Shown here: positions 7,814 to 16,400 of the stretch, in pieces
How the letters are laid out: every line of letters starts with the position of its first letter
Numbering within the stretch: position 1 is the first letter of the stretch
Assembly: GCA_964511185.1 (NCBI GenBank)
Contig: CAZEDU010000108.1
Span: 1 to 17,324, forward strand
Reading direction: 5' to 3'
From: CAZEDU01 sp964511185
Lineage (GTDB): Bacteria; Myxococcota; Myxococcia; Myxococcales; Myxococcaceae
DNA: 17,324 nt
Program-made: the position numbers and the translations under genes
The notes under the pieces: generated by a model
Database searches by the model: none
Told to the model about the DNA's origin: nothing
What the model saw: the letters and a program-made list of their open reading frames with translations, nothing else

Positions 7814-8713
7814 GTGAAATGGTCGTTGAGCGACTCGGAGACGCGCGGGTTCGTCGAGAGCGCCATCTTGGCGGTGGTGCTGCCGGCGGTGGCGGGCGCG
7901 GTGAACGGCATCGGGTTCCTGGCGGTGGGCGCGTACACCTCGCACGTGTCGGGCGTGGTCGCGCGGGTGGGGGACGAGATCGCGCTGGGCCACTGGTCGA
8001 TGGCGTTCGCCGCCGCGTCGCTGGTCTTCTCCTTCCTGGCGGGCGCCATCACCACGACGGTGCTGATCGAGACCGCCCGCCGCCGCGCGCGGGCGAAGTA
8101 TTCGCGGGCGCTCCTGCTCGAGGTGGGGGTGATCCTGGCGTTCGGCTTGATGGTCTGGAGCCTGCAACCGCTCGGCGAGACGGCGCGTCTGATCCTGACC
8201 GGCGCGCTCGCCTTCGCGATGGGCAGCCAGAACGCGTTGGTGACGCGCATCTCGGGGGCCGTCGTCCGCACCACGCACTTGACCGGCGTCATCACCGACT
8301 TGGCCATCGAGTCGGTGAAGGGCGCGATGTGGCTCAAGGACCGGCTCTACTCGATGCCGCCCCGCGACTGGGCCGCGCTGCTGCCGCTGGCGAGCAAGGA
8401 CCCCGAGCTGCGCAAGCTCCGCTGGCACATGACGCTGATCGCCTCGTTCGTGTTCGGCGCGATCGCCGGTCCGGCGCTCTACCTCACGACGGGGGTCAGC
8501 GCGCTCCTGGTGCCCGCCGGTGTGCTGGCGCTCCTCGCGCTGTTCGACCGGATTCTCGGCTTTCAGGGCCGGCCGTCTTTGGCCGAGCAAAAGATATCGG
8601 TCGTGGCCCCCGTCGCGCTGCCGCCGAGCGCCGAGGTGGTCGCCGGCGAGGTCGCCGCGGTGGCGGTCAAGGTGGAGAAGCCAGGCAGCGGCGGGTCGCC
8701 GCCCGCCGGCTGA
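7814..8713 (+). CDS. DUF1275 / YoaK-family membrane protein
   Basis: 299-residue polytopic inner-membrane protein of the DUF1275 (YoaK) family, whose biochemical role is not established. Seen: the family's N-terminal pattern of a hydrophobic helix followed by VNGIGFLAVGAYTSHVSG (30-47), and its most typical motif, FAMGSQNALVTRISGAVVRTTHLTG (134-158). About six hydrophobic segments lie near 17-37, 62-85, 100-117, 123-143, 208-225 and 229-246. After the last one comes a 45-residue Ala/Val/Pro-rich tail without membrane character (about 255-299). The start is chosen at GTG 7814 because of the ribosome site before it; ATG 7766 would add 16 residues of little family resemblance. It is divergent from the sensor kinase and ends 3 bases from the convergent peptidase gene. 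Family certain, substrate unknown. Confidence 0.88.
   Translation: MKWSLSDSETRGFVESAILAVVLPAVAGAVNGIGFLAVGAYTSHVSGVVARVGDEIALGHWSMAFAAASLVFSFLAGAITTTVLIETARRRARAKYSRALLLEVGVILAFGLMVWSLQPLGETARLILTGALAFAMGSQNALVTRISGAVVRTTHLTGVITDLAIESVKGAMWLKDRLYSMPPRDWAALLPLASKDPELRKLRWHMTLIASFVFGAIAGPALYLTTGVSALLVPAGVLALLALFDRILGFQGRPSLAEQKISVVAPVALPPSAEVVAGEVAAVAVKVEKPGSGGSPPAG
8689..8708. terminator. GC hairpin at the convergent gene end (weak)
   Basis: A 7-bp perfect stem, CGGCGGG/CCCGCCG with a 6-base loop, lies in the last codons of the DUF1275 gene, just before its stop and before the end of the convergent gene. There is no T-tract on either side. In DNA this rich in GC such stems arise by chance, so its role as a bidirectional terminator is only a possibility. 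Confidence 0.2.
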
Positions 8714-8716
8714 CGT

Positions 8717-10099
8717 TCAGCGCTTGAGGCTCGACTGCAGGGAAGCCTCGAAGTCCTTCGCGCTGCGTCCGAAGCGGCGCTGAAAGGCCTCGTCGAACGC
8801 CTGCCCCGCCGACAGATCTCGAATGAACGCCAGCAGCAGGTGCGCGCCGCCGTGCGAGCCACTCAGGCGCACCAGCTCGGTGACGGCGGCCCCCGCGTAG
8901 GCGTAGCGCAGGCCCGCGTCCGCTTGGGCGACGAAGGGGCCTCCGCCGGCCATCTCGTCGAGCGAGGGCAGGCGACCCGCGCGGGCCGCGGTCTTGAGCG
9001 CCGCCGCGATGGCGCGGGGCGGGCCTTCGTGGCCCTGGTACCTCCACTCCACGTGCTCGGCGGTGCCCTCGTTGAGCCAGAGCGGAAGGCGCATCGCCTT
9101 GCCGCCGCACACTTCGTCGATCAGCGCGTGCACGTACTCGTGCACGAGCGTGGCCTTGTTCTGCGGCGTGAGCTGCGCGGCGTCGTTGATGCGCATCGCG
9201 CCGTCGCCGTACAGCCCGGCGATGCGGTCGGCCGCCGCGGCGCCGTGGTGCAGCTCGAACTCCTCCTTCGAGTACAGCACCACGTCGACCGGCTGCTCGC
9301 GCGCCTCGCCCAGGAACCGCTGGGTGGTGAGGTAGGCCTCCTCGAGCGCGGCGGCGACCTGGCCCTCGTACTCGGCGCGCTGGCCGAAGTCGCGGGCCCC
9401 GTTGAAGTACTTGAAGCGGAAGCGCTTGTTCGAGCGGGTGCGCAGCCCGCCCGGCCCCGTGCCGGACTCGTACGAGAGGCCGCTGCTGGTCGAGGCGGCC
9501 GTCGCCTTCTTCTCGGCCGGCGCGGGCTGGCCGCGGGCGACCGCGCTCGCTTGGCGATCCGCGGTGCGCCGCGCCTCCCGCTCCTGCGCGGCCTCCTTGC
9601 GCACGCGCGCGCGGAGCAGCTCGGCCTTGCGGTGCTCCGGTGCGCTCTTCGGGACGCGCGCGAGCGCCGCCTCGGCCTTATCGAACTCCCTTTCTTGGAG
9701 AAGCAGCTCGCCGAGCGCGAGGGGAAAGCGGGCGTCGTCCGGGAAGTGGGAGGCCCCGCGCTGCAGCGCCTCCTGCGCCTCGGAGGGTTGCTGCGTCGTC
9801 TGCGCCGCGCGCGCCAGGCACCACAGGCCGCCGGGCGACTCGTTGAAGCGCGCCGCCGCCTCGGCGAGCGAGAACGCGAGCACCGGGTCCTTTTCGACCA
9901 GGGCCTCGCAGCCTTGATCGAGCGCGGCGGCGATCGCGCGTCGCTCTTCGGCCTTGAAGCGGCTCGGCTTCTGGGTGGAGAAGGCGAGGTACAGCTCGTC
10001 CCACGCGGCGCGCGCGGCCAGCGCCGCGGCGTCGGCCAGAGGCGCGGGCGGTGGGCTTGGCGCGGCGGCCCAGATCGTCAAGAGACAAGCCGAGAGCAT
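8717..10099 (-). CDS. Exported peptidase-MA-like (HExxH) protein with TPR-like helices
   Basis: 460-residue protein. Seen: a short hydrophobic N-terminus (MLSACLLTIWAAA) that could act as a signal peptide although it lacks basic residues; Ala/Leu/Glu-rich helical repeats (about 50-165) resembling TPRs (for example FPLALGELLLQEREFDKAEAAL); a charged linker (166-215); then a metallopeptidase-like domain with HEYVH (His320, Glu321, His324) and LWLNEGTAE, where Glu344 would be the third zinc ligand. This is the gluzincin pattern of the peptidase-MA-like family; all key residues are present, so catalysis is plausible but the substrate is unknown. GGAG lies 7 bases before the ATG, 12 bases after the lipoprotein stop. 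It is the last gene of a three-gene leftward cluster and probably acts outside the cytoplasmic membrane. Confidence 0.85.
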   Translation of the reverse strand: MLSACLLTIWAAAPSPPPAPLADAAALAARAAWDELYLAFSTQKPSRFKAEERRAIAAALDQGCEALVEKDPVLAFSLAEAAARFNESPGGLWCLARAAQTTQQPSEAQEALQRGASHFPDDARFPLALGELLLQEREFDKAEAALARVPKSAPEHRKAELLRARVRKEAAQEREARRTADRQASAVARGQPAPAEKKATAASTSSGLSYESGTGPGGLRTRSNKRFRFKYFNGARDFGQRAEYEGQVAAALEEAYLTTQRFLGEAREQPVDVVLYSKEEFELHHGAAAADRIAGLYGDGAMRINDAAQLTPQNKATLVHEYVHALIDEVCGGKAMRLPLWLNEGTAEHVEWRYQGHEGPPRAIAAALKTAARAGRLPSLDEMAGGGPFVAQADAGLRYAYAGAAVTELVRLSGSHGGAHLLLAFIRDLSAGQAFDEAFQRRFGRSAKDFEASLQSSLKR

Positions 10100-10111
10100 C
10101 GGGCGGCTCCG

Positions 10112-10432
10112 TCAGGGCGTCGAGGTGCAGAACCCATTGGCGCCGCAGCCGTAGCCGATGCGCCCGCAATCCGAGGCGATGCGGCACTGGCGGACGCAGT
10201 ACTGCTCCGCCGGCGTGCAGCCGTACTGCGGCGGGCAGTCGGCGTCGACCTGGCATTCCTTCGAGCAGTAGCCGGCGTAGAACTCCGGGCCGCTCAGGCA
10301 GGCGGGGCAGGTGGGGCCGTTGCTGGTGCACGCGACGCCCAGCTCGGCGCGCTCAGGGGTCAGGTGGATGGGCAGGTCGATGTCGTCGCAGGCCGCGAAG
10401 AGGAAGAGGAGGACGAGGAGCGAGCGAGCCAT
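10112..10432 (-). CDS. Small cysteine-rich lipoprotein
   Basis: 106 residues. Seen: a signal peptide with hydrophobic core LLVLLFLFAA and Cys15 as probable lipid attachment site (FAAC; Phe at -3 is less usual), followed by Asp-Asp. The mature part has 12 further cysteines (35, 42, 45, 56, 60, 66, 72, 79, 83, 89, 96, 102). From Cys56 on they form two near-identical spacing units: C-x3-C-x5-C-x5-C, then after six residues C-x3-C-x5-C-x6-C-x5-C, with DADC/ASDC in the same place. This suggests a disulfide-knitted domain facing the periplasm or cell surface, of the kind often seen in myxobacterial lipoproteins. In the E. coli Lol rule Asp at +2 keeps lipoproteins in the inner membrane; whether that applies here is unknown. 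It lies 8 bases after the UbiB-like gene and 12 before the peptidase, so it is probably co-transcribed. No function recognised. Confidence 0.78.
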   Translation of the reverse strand: MARSLLVLLFLFAACDDIDLPIHLTPERAELGVACTSNGPTCPACLSGPEFYAGYCSKECQVDADCPPQYGCTPAEQYCVRQCRIASDCGRIGYGCGANGFCTSTP

Positions 10433-10440
10433 GTCGAAAG

Positions 10441-12189
10441 TCAGCGCCGGCCGCGCAGGAGCCGCAACAGCGAGATCTTCCGAAGCGTGCCACGGACGAC
10501 GTACCAGGTGAAAGCCGCGCCGAACAGCATGAGCGCGGCGCCCAGGCCGATGATGCCGAACACCGGCACCCCGCCGAGCTGCCAGTCGACGCGGGCGAAC
10601 TGGATGAAGCCGCCGACGATGAAGCCGCAGGCGCACAGGCCCAGAAAGGCGATCACCGCGAGGCTGCGCAGGTTGGCGTTCACCCGGTCGATCTGGTCGG
10701 AGCGGACGTTCACCGCGAACTTGCCCGACTCGAGGTCGAGCAGAATCTGCGAGAGCTGAACGGGCAGGTCGTGGGCGAGCCCCTGCAGCCGGAGCATCGT
10801 CCGCATCAAGCCGCCTTGAAGCCCGGTGACCTCGTAGCGGCCCGCGAGGAGCTCCTTGGCGTAGGGCAGGGCGAACTCGCTGATCTTCAGGTCGGGGTAG
10901 ATGGAGCGCAGGATGCCTTCGGTCGCGATCGAGGCGCGCGAGAGGATCGCGTACTCCTTGGGGATGCGGATCTTGTACTTCACCGCGAGGTCGAGCAGCT
11001 CCCGCAGGAGGTTCTTGGCGCTGATCTCCCCGAGCTGGGTGGGCAGGTAGCGCGTGAGGATCGCCTCGATGTCGGTGCGAAAGCCCATCAGGTTCGCGCG
11101 GCTGTCGGGCACGCCCATCCGGTAGAGCAGGCGCGCCACCGAGTCGCTGTCCTTGAGCGCGACCGACAGCACCAGCATGATCAGCGTCTCCCGCATCGGC
11201 TTGGTGAGCCGGCCCACCACGCCGAAGTCGATGAGGCCGATCACCTCGCCTTCGAGCACGAAGACGTTGCCGGGGTGCGGGTCGCCGTGGAACAGGCCGT
11301 CCTCGAAGAGCTGCCGGAACGCGCCCTCGACGATGTGCTGCGCGAGCTTCTTGCGGTCGTGCTGCGCGGGATCGATCTGAGAGATCTTCTCTCCGCGGAG
11401 CAGCTCGAGCGTGAGCACCGTGCGGCTGGAGAGCGCGTCGTAGACCTTGGGGATCTTCACGTAGGGCCGCGCGGCGTGGTTGGCGTGAAACGCGCGCACG
11501 TTGGCGGCCTCGTTGAGGAAGTCGAGCTCCTCGTGAATGGCCCGGTCGAACTCGTCGATGATGCCGGTGGGCGTGTAGACGCCGACCTCTTCCACCACCG
11601 CTTCGAGCGCGCGGGCCAGGTAGCGCAGCACGCTCAGGTCGGCGCGGATCTGCTCGGCGATGCCCGGCCGCTGCACCTTCACCACCACCTCGTCGCCGGT
11701 CTGCGTGACGGCGCGGTGGACCTGCGCGATGGAGGCGGCCGCCAGCGGCGTGGGCTCGATGGAGCGGAAGAGCGCCTCGGGCTCCTGGCCGAACGCGCCG
11801 CGGATCTGCTCCTTCACCTGCTCGAGCGCGATGGGCGGCACGTTGTCCTGCAGCTCTTGCAGCTCTTCGATGAACTCGGCGGGCAGCAGGTCGGCGCGCG
11901 TGGAGAGCACCTGCCCCAGCTTGATGAACGTGGGGCCCAGCTCGTTGAGCATGTCGCGAAAGCGGCGCGCCACCGACTGTCGGCGCACCTCGGGGGTCGG
12001 CTCGACGGCCTCTTTCCGGCCGAGCATGCGCCACAGGCCGGAGCGCTCGGTCAGGTCCGCGAAGCCGTGCTTCGTGGCGATGACCGCGATCTGCCGCAGC
12101 CGGTTGAGATCTTGAAACGCCTCGCGAATCACGTCGCCACGGAACTTGGCACGGGGCCAAAGGGCCCGCAAATGCTGGCCGGCCTGCAT
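10441..12189 (-). CDS. AarF/ABC1/UbiB-family atypical kinase-like membrane protein
   Basis: 582 residues. Seen: the family's KxGQ motif at Lys90-Gln93 (FIKLGQVLSTRADLLP), the Ala-rich nucleotide loop AAASIAQVHRA (150-160) that replaces a Gly-rich loop, the VVVKVQRPG lysine (Lys171), catalytic-loop HGDPHPGN (301-308) and DFG (321-323). Two hydrophobic helices near the C-terminus (about 522-570) anchor it in the membrane. In E. coli UbiB supports ubiquinone synthesis as an ATPase-like factor; relatives act in lipid and quinone homeostasis. Which of these applies here is unknown. Start uncertain: ATG 12189 has no ribosome site and leaves 22 bases to the divergent gene. GTG 12132 (residue 20, just before DLNRLRQI, where relatives often begin) would leave about 80. 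First gene of the cluster with the Cys-rich lipoprotein and peptidase. Confidence 0.92.
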   Translation of the reverse strand: MQAGQHLRALWPRAKFRGDVIREAFQDLNRLRQIAVIATKHGFADLTERSGLWRMLGRKEAVEPTPEVRRQSVARRFRDMLNELGPTFIKLGQVLSTRADLLPAEFIEELQELQDNVPPIALEQVKEQIRGAFGQEPEALFRSIEPTPLAAASIAQVHRAVTQTGDEVVVKVQRPGIAEQIRADLSVLRYLARALEAVVEEVGVYTPTGIIDEFDRAIHEELDFLNEAANVRAFHANHAARPYVKIPKVYDALSSRTVLTLELLRGEKISQIDPAQHDRKKLAQHIVEGAFRQLFEDGLFHGDPHPGNVFVLEGEVIGLIDFGVVGRLTKPMRETLIMLVLSVALKDSDSVARLLYRMGVPDSRANLMGFRTDIEAILTRYLPTQLGEISAKNLLRELLDLAVKYKIRIPKEYAILSRASIATEGILRSIYPDLKISEFALPYAKELLAGRYEVTGLQGGLMRTMLRLQGLAHDLPVQLSQILLDLESGKFAVNVRSDQIDRVNANLRSLAVIAFLGLCACGFIVGGFIQFARVDWQLGGVPVFGIIGLGAALMLFGAAFTWYVVRGTLRKISLLRLLRGRR

Positions 12190-12211
12190 TTCATGACATC
12201 ATTCCAGCGCG
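12190..12211. promoter_or_regulatory. 22-base divergent start region
   Basis: Only 22 bases separate the annotated ATG of the leftward UbiB-like gene and the ATG of the rightward nuclease gene. The stretch is comparatively AT-rich (TCATGACATCATTCC) and contains no ribosome site for either gene. Promoters for both genes must extend into coding sequence, or one start is misplaced. Confidence 0.4.
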
Positions 12212-13459
12212 ATGGCGTTTCGCTTCGTCCACGCGGCGGACCTGCACCTCGACAGCCCGTTTCGTTCGGTGGGGGCCGAAGGCGCCTGGTTCGAGCGCTT
12301 CCAGCGATCGACCTTCGACGCCTTCGCCCGCATCGTGCAGCTGTGCCTCGATGAAGAGGTGCGCCTGCTGCTGCTCGCGGGGGATCTGTTCGACAGCCAG
12401 GATCGCTCGGTGCGGGCGCGGCTGGGGCTCAAGCGCGGGCTGGAGCGGCTCGACGCGGCGGGCATTCGCACCTTCATCGTGCACGGGAACCATGATCCGC
12501 TCGCGGCCGAGGTGAAGGGGCTCGTGCTCCCGGCCTCGGTCAAGGTGTTCGGAGGTGAGTGGGAAGAGGTCATCGTCCCCGATGCCAACGGCGGGCCGCT
12601 GTGCCGCGTGCAGGGCATCTCGTACGCCGAGGAGCGGGTGACCGAGAACCTCTCGCGCCGGTTTCGGCGGCAGGGGCCGGAGTACACCATCGGACTGCTG
12701 CACGCGAACCTGGGCGGGGCGCGCGGGCACGCGGGCTACGCGCCGTGCAGCCAGGCCGACCTGAGCGCGAGCGGGCTCGACTACTGGGCGCTCGGGCACG
12801 TGCACACCCGCGCCGAGCACGTGCTGCCCAGCGGCGCGCGCGCGGTGTACCCCGGCAACCCGCAAGGCCGCCACGCGCTCGAAGACGGCCGGCGCGGGTG
12901 CGTGCTGGTCACCGTCGACGGCCGCGACACACAGACCCGCTTCGTGCCGGTGGAGAGCGTGCGCTGGCACCGGCTGTCGGTCGACATCGGCGAGCGCGAG
13001 AGCCTCGAGTCGCTGTCGAAGGCCGCACGGGAGGCGGTCCGCAAGGCGTGCGGCCCCGAGACGCCGGCCCACGCGGTGCAGCTCACGCTGACCGGTCGGG
13101 GGCCTTTGCACGCGGAGCTCGCCGCGCCGGGCGCCCACGGGGCGTTGGAGGACTCGCTGCGCGAGGCGCTCGAGCGGGAGCTGCCCGTGGTGTGGCTCGA
13201 CGCGCTGATCGACGCGACCGCGCCCGACATCGACCTGGAGCAGGTGGCGCGCGGCGGTGGCCTGGTGGCCGCCGTGCTCAGCGCGGCCCGCTCGCCCGAG
13301 GCGATCCTCCCCGCCGCGTACCAGGAGGAAGAGCTCGCCCGCCTCGAGGAGTCCCTGCGCCGGCTCGGGGTGTCCGCGACGGCGCCGAAGGCGGGCGGCC
13401 TCATCGACCGCGCCGCGCTGCGGGCCATCGAGCTCTTGCTCGATCAGGAGGGCCGCTAG
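12212..13459 (+). CDS. Mre11/SbcD-like (YhaO-type) metallophosphatase-fold DNA exonuclease
   Basis: 415-residue nuclease subunit expected to pair with the Rad50-like ATPase encoded next. Seen: all metallophosphatase metal-binding motifs in order: HAADLHLD (Asp10, His12), LLLAGDLFD (Asp58), HGNHD (Asn93, His94), the later His164 in LLHANLGG, and GHVH (His196, His198), followed by YPGNPQGRH (213-221), the capping strand typical of Mre11-type enzymes. The C-terminal 170 residues are the more variable capping/ATPase-binding part. The length and the neighbour make it closer to YhaO than to E. coli SbcD; that is a judgement from domain pattern. By family it should process DNA ends with Mn2+. The ATG lacks a clear ribosome site. 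The ATPase gene follows after 16 bases, so the two form an operon. Confidence 0.92.
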   Translation: MAFRFVHAADLHLDSPFRSVGAEGAWFERFQRSTFDAFARIVQLCLDEEVRLLLLAGDLFDSQDRSVRARLGLKRGLERLDAAGIRTFIVHGNHDPLAAEVKGLVLPASVKVFGGEWEEVIVPDANGGPLCRVQGISYAEERVTENLSRRFRRQGPEYTIGLLHANLGGARGHAGYAPCSQADLSASGLDYWALGHVHTRAEHVLPSGARAVYPGNPQGRHALEDGRRGCVLVTVDGRDTQTRFVPVESVRWHRLSVDIGERESLESLSKAAREAVRKACGPETPAHAVQLTLTGRGPLHAELAAPGAHGALEDSLREALERELPVVWLDALIDATAPDIDLEQVARGGGLVAAVLSAARSPEAILPAAYQEEELARLEESLRRLGVSATAPKAGGLIDRAALRAIELLLDQEGR

Positions 13460-13475
13460 AGGGGCGGCGGAGGCC

Positions 13476-16400
13476 ATGCGGATCGAGCAGCTCACCGTCG
13501 ACGGCTTCGGGCACTTCGAGAAGCAGCGGTTCGAGCTCAAGCCCGGCATGAACGTGCTCTTCGGCCACAACGAAGCCGGCAAGAGCACGCTGCTGGCGTT
13601 CATTCGCGCGGTGCTGTTCGGCTTCGAGCGCAAGCGCTCGCCCCACCGCTACGAGCGCGCCCAGGGCGCGTTCGGCGGCGAGCTCAAGCTCATCACCGCC
13701 GACGGACCGCTCTGGGTGCGGCGCCAGGGCGGCAAGAGGGCCGAAGGCGAGCTCTCGCTGCGAGGGGAGACCGGCGCGCCGCTGCCGCCCAGCCGCTTGG
13801 CCGACGCGCTCGCCGGCATCTCGCGCGAGCTGTTCTACGAGGTGTTCGCGTTCAGCTTGGGGGAGCTGTCGTCGTTCGAGCGGCTCGCCGAGGAGGGGAG
13901 CGTCTCGGAGGCGCTGTTCGCCGCGGGCATGCAGGGCGCGCACAACCTCCCTTCCGTCGTGGAGCGCCTCCGCCGCTCCGCGGACGCGCTCTTCGCGCCG
14001 CGCGGCCAGAAGAAGGCGCTGAACGTCGTCTTGAGCGAGCTCGACGAGGTGCGCGGCCAGCTCAAGGCGCTGGGGGACAGGCCCGCCGCATACGGTGAGG
14101 CGCTCTCCCGCTGCGCCGCGCTCGAGGCGGAGCTCGCGCAGCTCGAGCGGCAGCGAGCGGAGCGGCAGCACGCGTTGGAGGTCCGCAGCCGGCTCCTGCA
14201 GGCCGCCGAGGATCTGGCCGCCCACGCGCAGGCCGAGGCGCGCATGGCCGCCCTGCCCGACGTGAGGCGCTTCCCGCCCAACGGCGTGGTCCGGCTCGAC
14301 GAGCTCATCGAGCGCTCGTCGCGCGCGCAGGCCGAGCGGGAGGCCTGCGCGCGGAAGCGGGAGGGCTTCGAAGAGCAGCGCGCCTGGCTTCAGCGCGCGC
14401 ACCAGCTCGAGCGCGAGAAACGCCTGGATCACGGCGAGCTCGAGGCCGCGCTGGAGGCGTTTCGGGCGCGCGCCTCCGAGCGGGAGGCGCTGCCGGCGCG
14501 GCGAGCGGCGCTCGACGAGCGGTTCGCTCAGCTGGAGCGGGCGCTCGAGGGCCTGGGCGCGCGCTTCGATCTCGAAGGCCTGCTCGCCATCGACCTCGGG
14601 GGCGGGGCCAAATCGAAGGTGACGCACCTGCGAGACCTGCTGGTGAATGCGGAGCGCGCCCTCGATCAGCGGGCCCAGGCTTGGCGGCGGTTCGCGCAGG
14701 ACCGCGAGCGGATCGAGGCGGAGGTCCGGCGGCTCACGGCCGAGGTGTCGACGCTGCCGCGGACCCCGGTGCTCGAGATCCGGCGCCAGGTGCAGGCGCT
14801 GCAGAAGATGGATCCGCTCGAGGCCGATCTCCTGCGCGCCGAGGAGCAGCGCGCCGAGCGGCAGGCGGCCCTCGACGCGATCTCGGCGCAGGCAGAGCCC
14901 GCGCCCTGGCATGTCTTCCCGGCGTGGCTTTTGGCCGGCATCTTCGTGGCGGTGGTCGGCGCCGGCGTCGCGCAGCTCGCCTTGTCGGGCCGCGACAACC
15001 TGTGGCCCCTCTTCGCCGGTGGGCTCGTGGTGGCGGTGGTGAGCGCGATGGTGCACCGCCGCGCCGGCCGCGAGCACCGGCAGCAGCTCGCGTCGTACAA
15101 CGGCAAGCAGGCGTTTCGCGCGCGCGAGGTCGCCCGGCTCTCGTCCGACTTGACGGCGCAGACCCGAAGGGTCGCGGAGCTGGGTCGAACGCTCGATGAG
15201 CTGAGCGCGCAGGTGGGGCTGCGCCCGGGCGCGAGCGCGGCGGAGCGGCGCCAGCGCGAGGAAGCGCTCCACGCGCAGCTCGGCCTGGTCGAGCGGCGGG
15301 AGCGCTTGTCGGTCGAGCTCGAGGCGCTCTCGCCCAAGCTGTCGAGCGCGGTGACGGACGAGCTGCACGCGAAGGCCGACCGCGACGTGGCCGAGGCCGA
15401 GCGATCGCGGCTGTCGCGCGAGCTGGACGAGCGGGTGGTGGCGCTCGGGTTTCCCCAAGGGCTCGGCGCGCAGCAGGTGGTCGATCTCTGGACGGAGGCG
15501 GCGGCGTTGAAAGATCGGCTGCTCGATCTGCGCGCGCAGAAGCGCGCGTACGAGGCCGCGCTCGAAGGAGCGCAGGCGGTCGCGCAGCGGCTGCTCGAGG
15601 TGGCGCGCCCAGCGGGCCTGGCGGTGGACGACGCGGAGACGGCGGCCCAGGCGCTCGCGGCGCTCCTGCGGCAAGGGCAGGAGGCGAAGGAGGAGGGGCG
15701 GGTGCTCGAGGAGCGGATCGAAGCGCTCTCCGGAGCGCTGGCGCGGGCGGATCAGATCGTCGCCGAGACGCGCGCGGCGATCGACGCGCTGCTCGCGCAA
15801 GCGGGCGCAGCGAACGCGGAGGCCTTTCGTGAGCGGGCCGCGCAGGCCGACGAGTACCGCGAGGCCGAGCGGCTGAAGCGGGAGCGGGCGCTGCGGATCG
15901 AGGCGCGGACGGGCCTGAGCGCCGAGGCGGCGGCGGCGCGGCTCCAGGACGAAGGTGGCGTGGCGGCGCTCGCGGCGCGGCTGGAGGAAGAGCGGGGCGC
16001 GATCGAGGCGCTCAAGCAGAGCGCGGTGGAGCGGACCAAGGCGCTGGCGGCCGCCCAGCAGACGGTGGCGCGGTACGAGAACGAGACCGAGGTGGCGGCC
16101 CTGCGCGCGCGCGAGGAGTCGCTGGCGAAGCGCGCGGCGGCGCTGGCGGAGTCGTACGCGGTGGAGCGGTTGGCGTTGGCGCTCATCGCCCAGGCGCGGC
16201 GGCGCTTCGAGGAGGAGCAGCAGCCGAAGGTGATTCAGCTCGCCTCGCAGGTGTTCTCCGAGCTGACCCAGGGGCGGTACACGCGGGTCTACCCGTGCGG
16301 CGAGTCGAAGCGCGATCTGTGCATCCGCGAGGCCGACGGGCGGCAGTGGCGCGCCGAGCAGCTCTCGCGCGGCACCCGGGAGCAGCTCTACCTGGCGTTC

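Noticed and set aside
5973..7817. A 614-residue + strand frame opposite the sensor kinase
   Set aside because: Shadow of the kinase coding strand; His/Arg/Gln-rich and without motifs.
8840..12354. Two long + strand frames opposite the peptidase, lipoprotein and UbiB-like genes
   Set aside because: They run through three unrelated genes on the other strand and have antisense-type composition.
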